Assembly: GCA_023213315.1 (NCBI GenBank)
Contig: JAKCPI010015653.1
Coordinates: 186,001-250,000, forward strand
Direction of reading: 5' to 3'
DNA length: 64,000 bases
Source of the DNA: Euborellia annulipes
Lineage: Eukaryota > Arthropoda > Insecta > Dermaptera > Anisolabididae
Shown here piece after piece: positions 36,091 to 48,234 of this stretch. The translations under genes and the position numbers were made by a program. Positions within the stretch are counted from its first letter, which is position 1, and each line of letters opens with the position of its first letter. The notes under the pieces are model-generated. The model had not been told where the DNA came from, did not search any database, and was given only the letters and a program-made list of their open reading frames with translations.

Positions 36091-36316
36091 AAAATGTTGC
36101 AACGAGAACCAATGGTCGAAAGTTTAAATCTTATGAAATAGAAAATTTATTTCAAATATTGAAGTCAACAATTGGACAACAACTCTTACTATTTAAATAA
36201 TTCAGTCAAGAATGAAAATAAATAGATTATACTGATGATTAACGAAAAATAAATAACAAAACAAAGTGTAACCAAATAATTAATTTCAAATTAGACTAAA
36301 GGTATATAAATAAAGA

Positions 36317-39300
36317 TTATTTCCATATGATTATTACATCTGGATCGCTCTCTATTTCTTCATCTAAATTTTGAGCGCTCATACCAGTCGTACAACAGAT
36401 TTCGTCATAAGATAAAATGCCATTGAAATATTTATAAAGACTATTTTGATTTGTATTGTGGGCATTATTTTCTATATAAACTGGATACTACAAAAATTAA
36501 TCAGACAAAATTATTATTAGAGTATAATAAACTTAATATAGATATATTTTAAAATATGATTATTTTAACTCATTTGCAAAAAATATTTTTTACTCTTTTA
36601 AATTTGTGCTTTATTATTCTTCCATGTTTAACCTAAAATGAAAGAACATTAGAGCCTAAAAATAAAATCACTGGTAACGAGTTTTAAATTTCAGAATATA
36701 AAATGTTATCAAAACAAAATTTCTAAACTATTTTAGAAATAAAAATATACTATAATCATTAACTATATTTGAAAAATGTTTCATATTAATATAAAAAATT
36801 CCATTCACGAATAAAAAAAAAAAATAAGTCAAATTTGAAATTAAAAAAATTTTAAAGAAAATATTATTTTATCTACGTTTTAATTAAAATAAATATATTT
36901 CAAAACCCATAATTTTCATTTCAATTAAATCTTATAAATGTAATATAATAGGTAATGACAAGATTCTTAATAATTAACCTAAAAATATAATTATATATTT
37001 CGAACCCAATATATTTAATAATTTTAACCTGAATAATTTATCATTATAGAAAATAATAAATATTATTTTATAATAATTACCTTACAAGGTGTATTAAATG
37101 AGATTTGAGAATCATTATGAACAAATTTCACTAACAAATAACTTTTCACGTTTAACAATGAGAAGCTAGACTGAAAATTAGCGCATGCGCGTTGCAACCA
37201 TGACTTTCGCTCCAATGCTCAGATACGAGTGAATTGAATACAATTTTTTTTTACTTTCTCTTACCTCTATATATATTAATATATAGAGAGAGAAAGTATA
37301 CGGTTCATTTCAAAAATTCGATGTCGAGATTTTGATGGATATACACATTTTGAGGAACCCTGAATCCGAAAAAGTGGTTTTCGCAACATGGTCTGTCTGT
37401 GTGTGTGCCTCAGTGGCGTAACGTACAGTGAGGGCATAGGCGTCCGCAGGATTTTTTGCAAGGGGGGGGGGGCAAGTCACTTCCAGAAAAGTTAAAAAAA
37501 ACGTACTTTGATATTAATGATGTTATACATCTCTTAGTATTTAAAGCTTTCTCACCGCGGCAAGATTGATGTATACTGAGAAAGGTTTTTTTGTATTTTT
37601 TTTGTTTTTATACATTTTTTTGTATCATTTTAATTTTCCAGGGGGGGGGGGGGGGCAAGTGCCTGGTTGCCCCCCCTGCGGACGCCCATGAGTGAGGGAC
37701 AATATCAAGTCCCACCCTTGCGTTTTCTACTTGTGATTATTTGATTGTTTTTATAAAAGAAAATGAAAATCTTTATTGGAAATTTTCTAGGTTTGACCCA
37801 TGAAAGTTTCCAATAAAAAATATATAATATTTTTTTAAAAACAATAAAATAATCACATGATGAAAACGCATGGGTGGGACTTAATATCCTTCACTCACTG
37901 TACATACCCGCGGGCCGGGCCGGGCGGTCTTTCAAGGCCATGAAACAACGATATATTCTTTTTTCCTTTTATAATATATCATGTTTCCGTTTTCCCCTAG
38001 TCCCGAGGTGGCGAAAAAAAAGGTTGCAGGGGGCCCAGCTAAAATACTTTACGCCACTGGCGTGCCTGTGTGTCTGTGAACAAAATATCTTAACAACGAT
38101 AAGAGCTAGGAGGTGGAAATTTTATATTTAAGTTAGACATCCCCCCTGAGGCGTGAAAATAAGCTTTTAATCAAAATCGGCCAAAGAGTACTAGTATTTT
38201 ACTTATGTACTTTTTCAGTTTTTTCCGATTTTCTCAAAATTCGCTCTAATGATTTTGATTAAAATTCAAAAATCAATTATTTTTTTAAACGTATATTCTC
38301 ATTTTGACCTTGTATTTTGCTTATAAAGACTACTTTAATCTTGTACTTCATAGGAAAGATAGGAGAAATGGTTGCCATAGAAACAAAATATAAATATTTT
38401 CTCATGTTTATCAATTTGACATTTTGAATTCTAATATATCGGCGGAAACTAAATATATATCGACACAAGACAAGCACAGAACACAAATTTCGATTACCAA
38501 AGGTAAGAGAAAGTTGTGTGCTGTGCGACCAGCCACACCAGATTTTTAAATTTGATTTTTTACAAAAAAAAAAAAACAAATTTAAAAACAAGAAGAAAAT
38601 ATATCAAAGATATTGAAATTTAAAAAATGGAACGCTACCTAAATAAAATAATACCAATTGCCTGGGTTTTATTCAAAACTGCTGTAATTTATTTGTTTTT
38701 TCTACCATCTTTTTTTGGGGAAAAAGTTTATCTAAATCATTTATAAATAAGGGCGGAGGGGGGGGGGGGGGGAGCGGATATAAGAAAGGATCAATCAATT
38801 TCTTTTCCCAAAATCTATCCCTGTTTATAACAAACTGAAGGCAAAAAAAAATTATTTATTATTTGGAGAGAAGTTGCTGTTGATGTTTGAAATTAGAAAG
38901 AGCAAATGTAGCAGCATTAAAAAACAAATCTTTTGGATGCAAACTGCTGAAGAAGACGTTTCGGACGAAATTTCCATCTTCACTCTTCAATCCTTTTTAT
39001 ATTATTTTTAGATTCTCGAATAGACTCTCAGGTTGGCTTAAACACTAGAACCTTTAAAAAAAATTATACAATACATTTGCACTGACTTTTATGCATCAAT
39101 AATAATGACAACTTTGTGTCTAAAATATATATAAGTACTGAAGATGAAAATTTCATCCGAAACGGGCTCCTTCATTTGGCATCCAACGGCTTTTGTTTTT
39201 GCTGTTCCTATACTTGCTCTTTCCAATTTCAAAAATTTATTTATTAATTCGATTAATTAATTATTTATTAATTCGAGCCTATAAATATTTTCATTGCAAA

Positions 39301-41045
39301 TGATTTAAAATAATTAAAGGTGTTTTATATTAAAATAATCATGTTATTTAGGCAGAAGAAATAAATTAGATATTCATAAAGCAGCTGATATAAAAGCAAC
39401 CAACATGTTAACTTCGCTTTTAAAACTTTGTTTAGAGAATAGCATTTTTTTAACGCTGGTGTGTCAGCCAGGCCTACTAGATTGAGAATAGCAAATCAAG
39501 TTAGTAATGCGCATGCGGTTATCGAGGGGTGTAAAAACAGGAACAAGCAGAAAACAAAGATATCTTCATATGGATCGTTAACACCTAGTGCTAAAAAGTT
39601 AAATGTTAACGTAGCTCTTAAAGCTTGGTTTAGAGAATAGCATTTTTCAAACTCTGATGTTATTACTTTACTTTTTAGCACCCAATTTATAATGTTAAAT
39701 TTTAAAGTCTACTTTTAGAGAATAGACCTGAATAATACACAAGTTGTGTAACGAGATAAAGACTATCTATACTTTTTTAAAGAAGGAATGTCAGTCAGGA
39801 ACTAATTTTATCAAATAGATGCCTTGACGGATGATGAATGAAATTTATTTTTTCTGCCTATTAATTAAAGCATCTATTAAAAAATAATTACCTTATGTAC
39901 TTTACGAATAAACATATTAAGTAGACCAAATTGGATCAATTTCCTCTCATCAATTCTAAGAGATTGAGGGTTAAGTCTTAAGCAAAGATTATGTAAGGAA
40001 GTTCCAGGAGTCATACTGCAGTAGAGTTCAAATATATCGTGTAAAAGTGGACTACTAGAACCTGTAAATAATTACTATATATAATTAACATATTAAATTA
40101 AAATAAAATTATAATTATAATTTATTAAAAATTTTGAAATAGGCGTCAAAACTAGTATTATTAATAAAATGTTTATCAAGGCCAAGATTAAATTTTTTTT
40201 TTTGTGGTATAAAAAATTAAAAATTTAATAATAATTTAGAGAAGAGGTATAACAATAAGGGAAAGGGAGAGAAATTATGCATATCCTGGACCTCATCATA
40301 AATTCCTTGTTATGCTACTGAGGTAAATAGATAAGTAGAAGCCACTCGAAAAGGTATAGTGATAATAAAAAAAAAAAAAAAAATAATAATGGCATAATTA
40401 ATTAAAAATCTAACCAATCCACCTCAGAGAATGGTGATTTTATAAATTTTTTTATTTTTTCATGAGCTTAATACAAATAAGATTTTTTTTTACCTTCTTT
40501 GCAAACGTAATCAATACATCGGTGTTGAAGTTGTTTATTTGTTATTAAGTTTCTTAATGCTGGAGTTGTAGTATAAACATTATTATATTGGAAAATTGGT
40601 ATAAGTTTTACTACACCATAATACCTTAAATAAAATATATACAAAAATTAAATTTGTTATTTTTTTAGTGTGAAATTTATATTTTTTGATTACTTACACA
40701 AGGTTTTGTACACAAGCTTTAACCAAATTATTTTCAACATCAGCCTCTAAGGCTATTTTTGAGATATGGTTAAAACCATTAATATATGGCAAAACCTAAA
40801 AGCAAAAGAAAAATATAAGTTTATATATATATATATAATGAGTGGCGAGAATTCAAGATATAAAATATATAAACATAGAAAAATATTTAACCCAGACAGA
40901 CAGACCATGTCGCGAAAACCACTTTTTTGGATTCCGGGGACTTCAAAACGTGTATATCCATCAAAATGCCGAAATCGAATTTTTGACAAGAAACCAATAC
41001 CTTCTCTCTATATATATTAATATTAAAGGACTTAATTGGAAAATG

Positions 41046-41077
<32 letters not shown>

Positions 41078-44000
41078 GTGCAGGAGAGCAATCCTAAAAT
41101 CTTATTTCTGATTTGTCGCCCTCTTTCTGTGAAATAAAGCCCCTGTTTTGTTTAAAATTTCATCTAGAATTAAAAAAGGACATTGTAATCATTTTTTTTA
41201 ATTTTAATAGGTTCAAACATACCCTTTTGACCCCCGAAATCGCTCCCTTTGTTTGAGAAAGAATTATATAAAGAGAAAAATAACTTTATAATAATTAAAT
41301 TATGTTTACATTAATCTGGTATCAAGGATAAAGTTGGGGTGTATAAATAAATGAAGGACAAACAAGATTAGAAATTTTTCAATGTAAAAATTAATTCAGG
41401 CTTTTTGAGGGATTTGGTTTTAATGAATATATTAGAATATTTTTTTTATTATGAAATATTATTTTTATTTAGAAGATGAGAAAAGGTCAATTCAGTCCTC
41501 GGGAATTTCGAGAATGAAACATGTATATATTATAGTAAAATAATATATTTATTCTCTCTAGTTGACATATAAATAATCTCAGACTTCTTGGGTTTCGGCC
41601 GCTGTGCTGCGTGCCTTTTTCAGTGAGATTCGGATCTAGATAATGCAAATAGTTGGTCAAAAAGAATAGACTAATATTTATAATATTTTATAATAGCACA
41701 ACAAACTATTTTGCATTATCTAGATCCTGATCTCACTGAAGAAGGCACGCAGCACAGCGGCCGAAACCCAAGAAGTCTGAGATTATTTATATGTCAACTA
41801 GAGAGAATAAATATATTATTTTACTATAATATATACATGTTTCATTCTCGAAATTCTCGAGGATTGAATTGACCTTTTCTCATCTTCTAAATATTAATCT
41901 ACAGCCCTGGTGAGTTCATTCTTATTTTTATCTCTTAATTAATATAAACTCCATTTAAAACATATTCAGGTCTATTCTCTAAAAACAGATGTTAAAATTT
42001 AACATCATAAATTAGGCGTTAAAAAGTAAAGTAATACATCAGCGTTAAAAATGCTATTCTCTATACCAAGTTTTAACAGCGAGGTTAACATAGCTGCTTG
42101 GCATTTTTATTCATCCTTCTACTGGGGCAAAGAGTTTTTAAAATGAATTAACGCTGATTTCAGAAGTTAAAAGTTAACGTTTTTGCTTAAAGAATAGAAT
42201 AGACCTGATAATAAAGAAAAACTAAGAAAAAGATGATATCCCATTTGATTAAATGAATAGAAATGAAACATGCAGAGAATGAGATGAACTTCTGGAGAAG
42301 CCGAATCTTAAGAATTATTAGAATTACTTCTGGTTATCAATATATGAAGGTTCGAGTTTTCAACTATGGAAATGAGGCAATCAATTCCTTTGATATTTTC
42401 GAGTTTCAACTTATTAAGTCCCAAATGTTCGTGATTATATATCGACTATTCAAATGGAGCTTTATGTAAAAGTTTCATTTTTAATGAATCTAATTATTAA
42501 CTGACTTGTTGAGTGGTTAGATCCCATTGATCCTTAAACATTTGTTTATTTACTACAAAAATAGGAACTTGATGATCATAGACTGAGGGTGGATCCATTG
42601 AGGCATTCACCACCTTTAAGTGCATTTTTGTTGTTTTTTCTGAAAATAAATTAAATATTAATGCATATCCTATGAATCTAAATTAGTTTGTATATTACCA
42701 GTTATGGTACAAATGCCATAATTGTTTAAATCGTGTAAAATTTTATTAAAAATATCGGGCAATCTAGTTCGATCACTATCAGGTGAATCATTCGATAAAA
42801 ACCCTTCTTCTTGTTCCATGGTGATCTAAAAAAAATATCAATTGATTATTATACTTTTATACTTTTTTATTTAATAAAAAAGATGAGTTGTCAGGGGCGC
42901 TGAGGAAATATATATAAAAGACCAGTCATCCTCCAGGGGGCCTGGAAGGCCCAATATTGTTTCAATTTTTTTTGGGGCGTGGAGCCTTTTGGTGGGCCGG
43001 GACCCCCTAGTTAAGCCCAAGAAGATATACTATTTTATTATTATTATATACGGCAGGAACAGCTTAAAAAAGTAAGTTAATAACAATATTAAAATATTTT
43101 TTCAAATCAAACTTGTTAATCATTGCTCATTATTTAATTTTAATTGTAGCTTTTATTAGCACTGAGGATGTTATAGTTACCGGATGTTTCGTCTGGCTTG
43201 ATTAAAGTGTAAAGTGTCCAACTAAACGCTGATTTTCCGAATACAATTTCATATACCCAAAACCCAAACTAATTTACAAAAATCCTTTATCTTAAAGGAA
43301 ATTGATGGGAACTCTCCCCTGTATTAGGGTCGATGAAATTACTCAGAAACGAATCTCTGAGAATTTTATTGAACTCGGTATAAGTGATGTTTATGTTAAG
43401 AATAAAATAGATTTTCGAAACTGAATACACGTATTTGTTTTGGGTGTTAATAAGACAGTATTTTATATTTGAATATTTACTTACCAAATATTCTGATAAT
43501 TTTTTAACAAGTGGTTCGTATTGAACTGTTCTTGCCCAAGCATCACAAACAAAACATAAATTAAAATAATAAGCATTTCGGGCATATTTTGTATTATCAA
43601 TTTTTACGGGAAATCCAGTTATTTTATGTCCAAGAACGTTTCTAGAAAAAAAATATACAATTTTAAATTAATTTAAAAAAAAAGGAATAGTTCATTAAGT
43701 TATACATTTTAAGAAAATAAAAGAATTATTTTAGCCGACCGATTCAGATATAGGTATTGAAATCATTTTAAATTTTAATGTATTTATTTATTTGATGAAA
43801 TTGAAAAAAATGACATAGGCATGTTTGATATTTAATTGATATAATTATGTTTGCTAATTTATTTTGAATCATGTGATTATTTCATTGTTTTTATGAAAAG
43901 AGATGGAAATCTTTAGTGGAAATTTTCTACGTTTGAACCTAGAAATTTTCCATTACAAACTTTTAAAAAACAACGAAATAATCACATTTTGAGTTTAGGC

Positions 44001-45357
44001 TTTCACAGATGTTATAATTAATAAAAGAATATGATTTTCAGTTTAACTGTGGTTTATTTGTAAAAATTACAACGTTTCGGCCACTCATTATGTGGCCTTC
44101 TTCAGGTACAATTCAGTTAAGATTACAGAGGGTGTTACATCTGTGACAATCTTATTTGAATTAATTGAGTTTCCTCAACAAAGATGTAACTACCTTTGTA
44201 ATCTCAACTGAAATACCTGAAAAAGGCCACAGAATGAGTGGCCGAAACATTGTAATTTTTACAAATAAACCACAGTTACCACAGTTAAATAGAAAATCAA
44301 ATTCTTTTATTAGAAATAATCAGATGAAAGGTAAACGCTTAGGTGTTCTTTAACTTTGTCACTCATTGTAAGTATAGCATAATCTTTTTTAAGGTATGTT
44401 GTGGACAAACTTTCTCTTAAGTTTACGGGACCAATTAATTTTAAATAAAATATTTTTAATTTATTATTTTAATAAATCTCTGTATAAATTATTTGAATCA
44501 GTCGGCAGAATAGAACATATATGTCATAATAATTTTATAATAAATAAGAAATTACTTACACTGTGAGAATACTTCTTTGCAGTTGAGGTTTCGGAATTAT
44601 GTATACACTTACAGCATCAAATATCTCTTTAGTTATAAAATCATCTGGGACCTAAAATGAAAAAGAAATGTCTTTAATATATTTTATATTGTTTCTTTGA
44701 GCATTTTTCCTAGATATAGGGGATAGAGAGTAATACGCTTTTGTTTATTAATATAATTTAGTTCTTGACTAATACTTCAATCAAAAGTTCCTTTCCAAAG
44801 GCTATAAGTTGAGATATTCGAAATCTGCTATCCAGAATAAACAAAAATATGTTTGAATAGAAAAAAGGAAGGTGTTAAGGTATTCAAAATAAACTTGGAA
44901 GAACACTAATACTTTCCAAGTGGAAAATAACTTTAAACAATCAAGTTTAGTTAATATATAATTTACATAAATAAATTCTTAGAGACATTAGAGAAATAAT
45001 TTCTGTTTTTTATTCTTTATAAATAGAATTTATTAAGTTATTGAAAACGGTTTAGTATTCAATTTCCTGTTGGGAAAAATCCCCTCGAGGAAGACGGTAT
45101 TGAGTCGGCTTGGGAATCAGGTGTTTATTGTTATCTATTTATTGCAAAAGTCATAGTAATAAAAATCAAAGTTTCATATTATTTTACTAAACCAAATATT
45201 TATTCAATATAAATAAACAAATAAATACCTGACATGTTATTTTTGGACCTGCAATTGGGTGAAATTCGCATAGAAAAATACATCGAATAGGACCCTGGAA
45301 ACCACATCCTTCAAAATATCGGCTGTCATTATTTTTCGATTTAGTTGAAATATCCAT
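36317..45357 (-). CDS. NPRL2: NPRL2, GATOR1 complex subunit (complete, nine exons)
   Basis: NPRL2 pairs with NPRL3 and DEPDC5 in GATOR1, the GTPase-activating complex that switches off Rag GTPases and so mTORC1 at lysosomes when amino acids are low. Exons in coding order: 45357-45229, 44651-44560, 43641-43485, 42825-42699, 42639-42506, 40795-40698, 40624-40494, 40061-39892, 36487-36317. All are GT-AG and phases fit, giving 402 codons (human 380). Family blocks: [16 protein letters not shown] (longin start), [23 protein letters not shown] with the Arg equivalent to the human catalytic Arg78, [74 protein letters not shown], and [12 protein letters not shown] near the end. The ATG at 45357 follows an in-frame TAA; it gives about 20 residues more at the N-terminus than usual. 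Confidence 0.96.
37423..37903. mobile_element. Foldback MITE inside the hAT-like element
   Basis: GTACAGTGAGGG..AAGTCCCACCCTTGCG at the left and CGCATGGGTGGGACTT..TCACTCACTGTAC at the right are inverted. The inner ends TGTGATTATTT and AATAATCACA also occur as a separate small element at 43868-43995. Confidence 0.65.
37435..37690. mobile_element. Innermost hAT-type MITE with perfect 8-bp target duplication
   Basis: Ends CATAGGCGTCCGCAGG and CCTGCGGACGCCCATG. AGTGAGGG is duplicated exactly at 37427-37434 and 37691-37698. Poly-G tracts lie just inside both ends. Confidence 0.85.
38930..39200. repeat. Foldback with damaged hammerhead-like motifs
   Basis: On the left (minus strand 38950-38990) GTGAAGA stands where CTGAAGA is expected, with GAAACGTC kept. 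On the right (39136-39170) CTGAAGA and the TGAAA/TTTCA stem are kept but CGTC is replaced by CGGG. Confidence 0.6.
39407..39731. mobile_element. MITE, family C (copy 1, partial)
   Basis: The right end TTTTAGAGAATAGACCTGA matches the two full copies. Internal GTTAAC..TTTAGAGAATAGCATTTTT occurs twice, as if one copy was duplicated or inserted into another. Left end not found. Confidence 0.6.
40885..41080 (+). repeat. Family A fragment in an NPRL2 intron
   Basis: GACAGACAGACCATGTCGCG, CCACTTTTTTGGATTCCGGG and TCTCTCTATATATATTAATA match the 3' third of family A, followed by a TA microsatellite. It overlaps the intron 40796-42505. Confidence 0.65.
41469..41892. repeat. Foldback element with 185-bp near-identical arms and one intact hammerhead-like motif
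   Basis: The left arm 41469-41655 and right arm 41706-41892 are inverted copies with only a few differences, separated by about 50 bases. Such close identity implies recent origin or gene conversion between the arms. Confidence 0.8.
41730..41783 (+). ncRNA. Hammerhead ribozyme-like motif with a real stem III loop
   Basis: Stem I ATCTCA/TGAGAT, CTGAAGA, stem II GGC-CGC/GCG-GCC with one bulged A, GAAA, then C-CCAAGAA-GTC. Here stem III can form within one molecule (AC/GU with a seven-base loop). The left arm has CTGAAAA and should be inactive. Confidence 0.72.
41966..42208. mobile_element. MITE, family C (copy 2)
   Basis: Ends TCAGGTCTATTCTCTAAAAA and AATAGACCTGA. The interior has GTTAAAATTTAACATC and GTTAAAAAGTAAAGTAAT shared with the other copies. 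Confidence 0.7.
43868..43995. mobile_element. Small foldback MITE (TGTGATTATTTC ends)
   Basis: CATGTGATTATTTCATTGTT and AACAACGAAATAATCACATT are inverted, and the centre folds through GGAAATTTTCTACG/CTAGAAATTTTCC. A relative forms the core of 37735-37862. Confidence 0.65.
44028..44325. repeat. Foldback element with one intact hammerhead-like motif
   Basis: TTTAACTGTGGTTTATTTGT and AATTACAACGTTTCGGCCAC return inverted at 44230-44290. It is in an NPRL2 intron (43642-44559). The open frame 44165-44353 is part of it. Confidence 0.75.
44068..44108 (-). ncRNA. Hammerhead ribozyme-like motif, sense to NPRL2
   Basis: Minus strand: CTGAAGA, perfect stem II GGCCAC/GTGGCC, GAAA, CGTT. Stem I is weak (TAC/GTA). 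The right arm reads CTGAAAA. Confidence 0.6.
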
Positions 45358-45886
45358 CAAGTATATCGGAATGTTTAATATTAAATAGCAATATTATAAA
45401 TGAATAGATATATATGTTTTATGAAATTAAAGGTATAAAGCATTTCGGTTCTCTAAGTTGTTAAGAAAATGAATGTAAAACATATGTCAAAATGCACTGA
45501 AATGCCACCAAAGTGAGAGGTAGGGTAGATGCTGCCATCTATTGAACAAATCAGAAATTAGGGTTCTTCGAAAAATGGCGGTCATTAATTAATTAAAAAG
45601 GTTTCCGAAATAAGCTAAGAAAAAACTTTGAGAAGGAAAAATTCGGATTAGACAAGCATGGACAGCATAGAAAAAAATTAATGAAAGGAGTATAATAAAT
45701 AAGAAATTATATACTATATATATATAAGATTTATAATTTCTTATTTATTAATTACATTAATGAGAGTTATTCTCATTTAGTCCATTTAGATTGCGTCTGG
45801 TCGAGAAAGAAATTTGTGGCACCGAATTTGGTTCCATTTCTTCTGATGACTAAAATTACATTCTGAGTGAATTCAAATAACCGAAT

Positions 45887-45960
45887 GCCGTGCTGTGGTC
45901 CAGTGGTTAGGGTACACCGAGTATAAATTGGTGGATCCGTGGTTCGACTCCGGGCGGCAC
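45887..45960 (+). repeat. tRNA-derived sequence (SINE head or tRNA pseudogene)
   Basis: A-box TGGTCCAGTGG and B-box GGTTCGACTCC are perfect, and TGCCG/CGGCA can pair as a short acceptor. The anticodon arm is irregular (CACCGA/TTGGTG around GTATAAA, apparent ATA anticodon), so a working tRNA is unlikely. Flanks AATAACCGA and TCGGTTATT are inverted. A partial second copy is at 46826-46875. Confidence 0.5.
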
Positions 45961-46358
45961 CCTAACTTTTGTCGGTTATTGGAATTAATAAATATTGAAT
46001 TGTTTAAAAGGAGTTTGAATGCATAGAGATTTTTTTGCTAAAAACGAGTGGGTGGACGCCAATAAATTTTGATTCTCTGCAATCTGGTTCCTAATTTTTT
46101 ATAATTTGCAAACTGAGAAACAAAAACGCTATAATAATCAAAATATGACAAACCCGCTAAAATATGCAAATTTGCATTTATATTTTTCCAATAAGATTTA
46201 TCTGGATGGGTCTTAGGAATCCTAAAATGAAACAACTCATAAAAAGAACATGTATTATATGCAAAACTCTAGCCCTATTCACTTGCTCATTTTTTAAAAG
46301 AGACCGAAAATTTTTGGTCGAACTGAATACCAAAATGTCATGTTTTTTTAGTATAGCA

Positions 46359-46400
46359 CAGTGGTTCTCAAACTGTGAGTCGCGGCAGCTGTCCTTCTCG
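46359..46400. mobile_element. hAT-type end
   Basis: CAGTGGTTCTCAAACTGTGA is a typical hAT MITE end. The inverse TTTGAGAACCACTG stands at 48217-48230, but the flanks do not match, so I cannot say they belong together. Confidence 0.4.
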
Positions 46401-46629
46401 CGGCGGACCTAAGAAATATTCCAATATTAGACAGATAGAAAGTTTGGTCCCAGAGAGCCGGAGAAAATATTCATATATATATCAAGAGCAGAAATGTTGG
46501 GAAAATCTTACATATCGTATGGAATTGGAGTTGTATCCAATGTATACGGATTCTACATACAAATATTTTTCAACCTCGACTCTCCTAGCTTTATTTTTCT
46601 AAGATTTTAAAAGAAAAGAAAATTAATTT

Positions 46630-46965
46630 AATGTTGGAGTTGCGAGGAAGCAGCCAAGGAGAATTTGGACCAATGAAAACACCAATTCCAATATGAGACG
46701 TTTCGGCGAAAATTTTATTTTGCCATCTTCAGTCGTTTAAGAATTTTCATGTTTATATCTAATATGAACATGTGTCATTTGGCCAAGTCGGTTTTTTTTT
46801 AAATTCGGCTTTGAGGGCAATGGCTTAGAGGTCCAGTGGATAGGGTACACCGAGTACAAATTGATGGATCCGAGGTTTTCGAAAGTAAAAAAGTCTCATA
46901 TTGGAATTGGTGTTTTCATTGGTCCAAAAGCCTCCCTGGCTGGATCCTCGCAACTCCAACATTAC
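46630..46965. repeat. Foldback element with hammerhead-like motif and tRNA-like insert
   Basis: TTGGAGTTGCGAGGA, GGACCAATGAAAACACC and AATTCCAATATGAGAC return inverted at 46893-46965. Between the arms lies GGTCCAGTGGATAGGGTACA, a copy of the tRNA-like sequence of 45887-45960. Confidence 0.65.
46695..46734 (-). ncRNA. Hammerhead ribozyme-like motif
   Basis: Minus strand: CTGAAGA, stem II GGC-AAAAT/ATTTT-GCC with a bulge, GAAA, CGTC. Stem I is only GA/TC, so this is the weakest of the motifs called here. The other arm lacks the core. Confidence 0.5.
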
Positions 46966-48234
46966 AATATCTACAGCCACTAATATATTTAAAATCCTAT
47001 TTAGTCAAAAATATTTTAAAAAATCAATAGAAAAAAAAAATGGATAAAGAAGTGATGATAAATAATGGGTAGAAGACGTGAAAATAAGTTTAGGAGCTCC
47101 AACTAGGTACAAACCCTAAAAAATTCTGATAAAAACGAATAAAAATATAAATAGGGGAACAAATTGGTGGATTCTAGCTAAATATAATTTTCCTAAGGAA
47201 TATAGGATGTGGCGATTTTACTAATCAGGTGTGAAGTGAAATCATGATTTAAAATAAAACTCTGTTATCTGGTTATAATTAAATTTATAAACATATTGAT
47301 AAGAAATGTAGAGTATGTACAATAAGTCTTTAACGTCCAACAACGGAATCTGATATTTACATTTGATATTCTCAAAAAATAAAATTCTTTTAAAGAATTA
47401 GTTGGAATTAATTAATAATATCTTCATTTCTTAAGAGAAGATAATAAAAAAACACTAATTCTCTTATATTTTAGAAAATTGTGTAAATAATATATTGCTA
47501 TAGGCTATTTAAAAGCGTCAATGGAAGCAAGTTCAACTTGATTTGAAATTAATTAGTCAACTATATTTTGTGCTGATTTTTATTACATAAAATACAATGA
47601 TGTATCTTCAGGAACAATTTAGAGGTCGGCACAAGGGTGTGAAAGGGATCAAGTTTGACTCAGGTCGCTTTTTTATAGAGAAGACATTTAATAATAAAAT
47701 ATTAAAGAGCAAATTTGGTACAGTTGACCAAAAAGAAAAATGTAAAAATAGAGAAAAATATTTTGATAATTTCACAAAATGTGGCATATGAAAAAAAGGC
47801 CGAGAAACGCTAAAATTTTCAAAATATTCTTGATTTTGTCCATAAATATTTTATATTAATATGTGCACGAAAAAATGGAATGTCAGGAAATTTCTTAGTT
47901 TCTTAATCAAATTTGCTATTTAAAATTGGCCAACTATTGTAAATCACAATATTATTATAATCCCTAGTGCGTAGAGTGAGATGAAACGAAGATCTAATAT
48001 AATCTCATTAAGAGAATCGTGATCAATATGAAAAACAAATATCAAGGGAAATTTTTATTTAGAAGAAATTTTACTCAACTTAAAAAAAATCAGTAAAAAA
48101 ATATAAGGATGTCAGATAATGAATGCCGCTTTTCTCAGCTTGGCTTTATCAAGATACGTATATATACAATATTAATATTTATGATTTTATATTTGGGTCT
48201 TACATATTTAAAAAAGTTTGAGAACCACTGATAT

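Larger units (their letters stand above)
37411..38059. mobile_element. hAT-like element inserted in family A
   Basis: Ends CAGTGGCGTAACG and ACGCCACTG, flanked by GTGTGCCT and GCGTGCCT (7 of 8 equal). It contains a foldback MITE (37423-37903). Confidence 0.75.
37243..38545 (-). repeat. Family A repeat, copy 6, split by a nest of other elements
   Basis: The outer parts 37243-37402 and 38068-38545 together make one reverse family A copy. The interruption is an hAT-like element with its own insertions. Confidence 0.8.
36488..39891 (-). other. Last NPRL2 intron, a transposon nest
   Basis: This 3.4-kb intron holds an AT-rich part (36488-37230), the multiply nested family A copy 6 (37243-38545), a ribozyme foldback (38930-39200) and a family C MITE (39407-39731). 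No exon is missing: the coding phase joins across it. Confidence 0.7.

Noticed and set aside
43150..43200. CTGAGGA box followed by a hairpin as another hammerhead
   Set aside because: The required GAAA is not present at the end of the hairpin (GGATGTTTCGTC instead).
45887..45960. Functional tRNA gene
   Set aside because: Good A and B boxes, but the anticodon stem and acceptor are irregular, and a second broken copy nearby indicates a repeat.
46359..48230. One 1.9-kb hAT element between the two CAGTGGTTCTCAAAC-type ends
   Set aside because: The eight-base flanks differ and no transposase lies between them.
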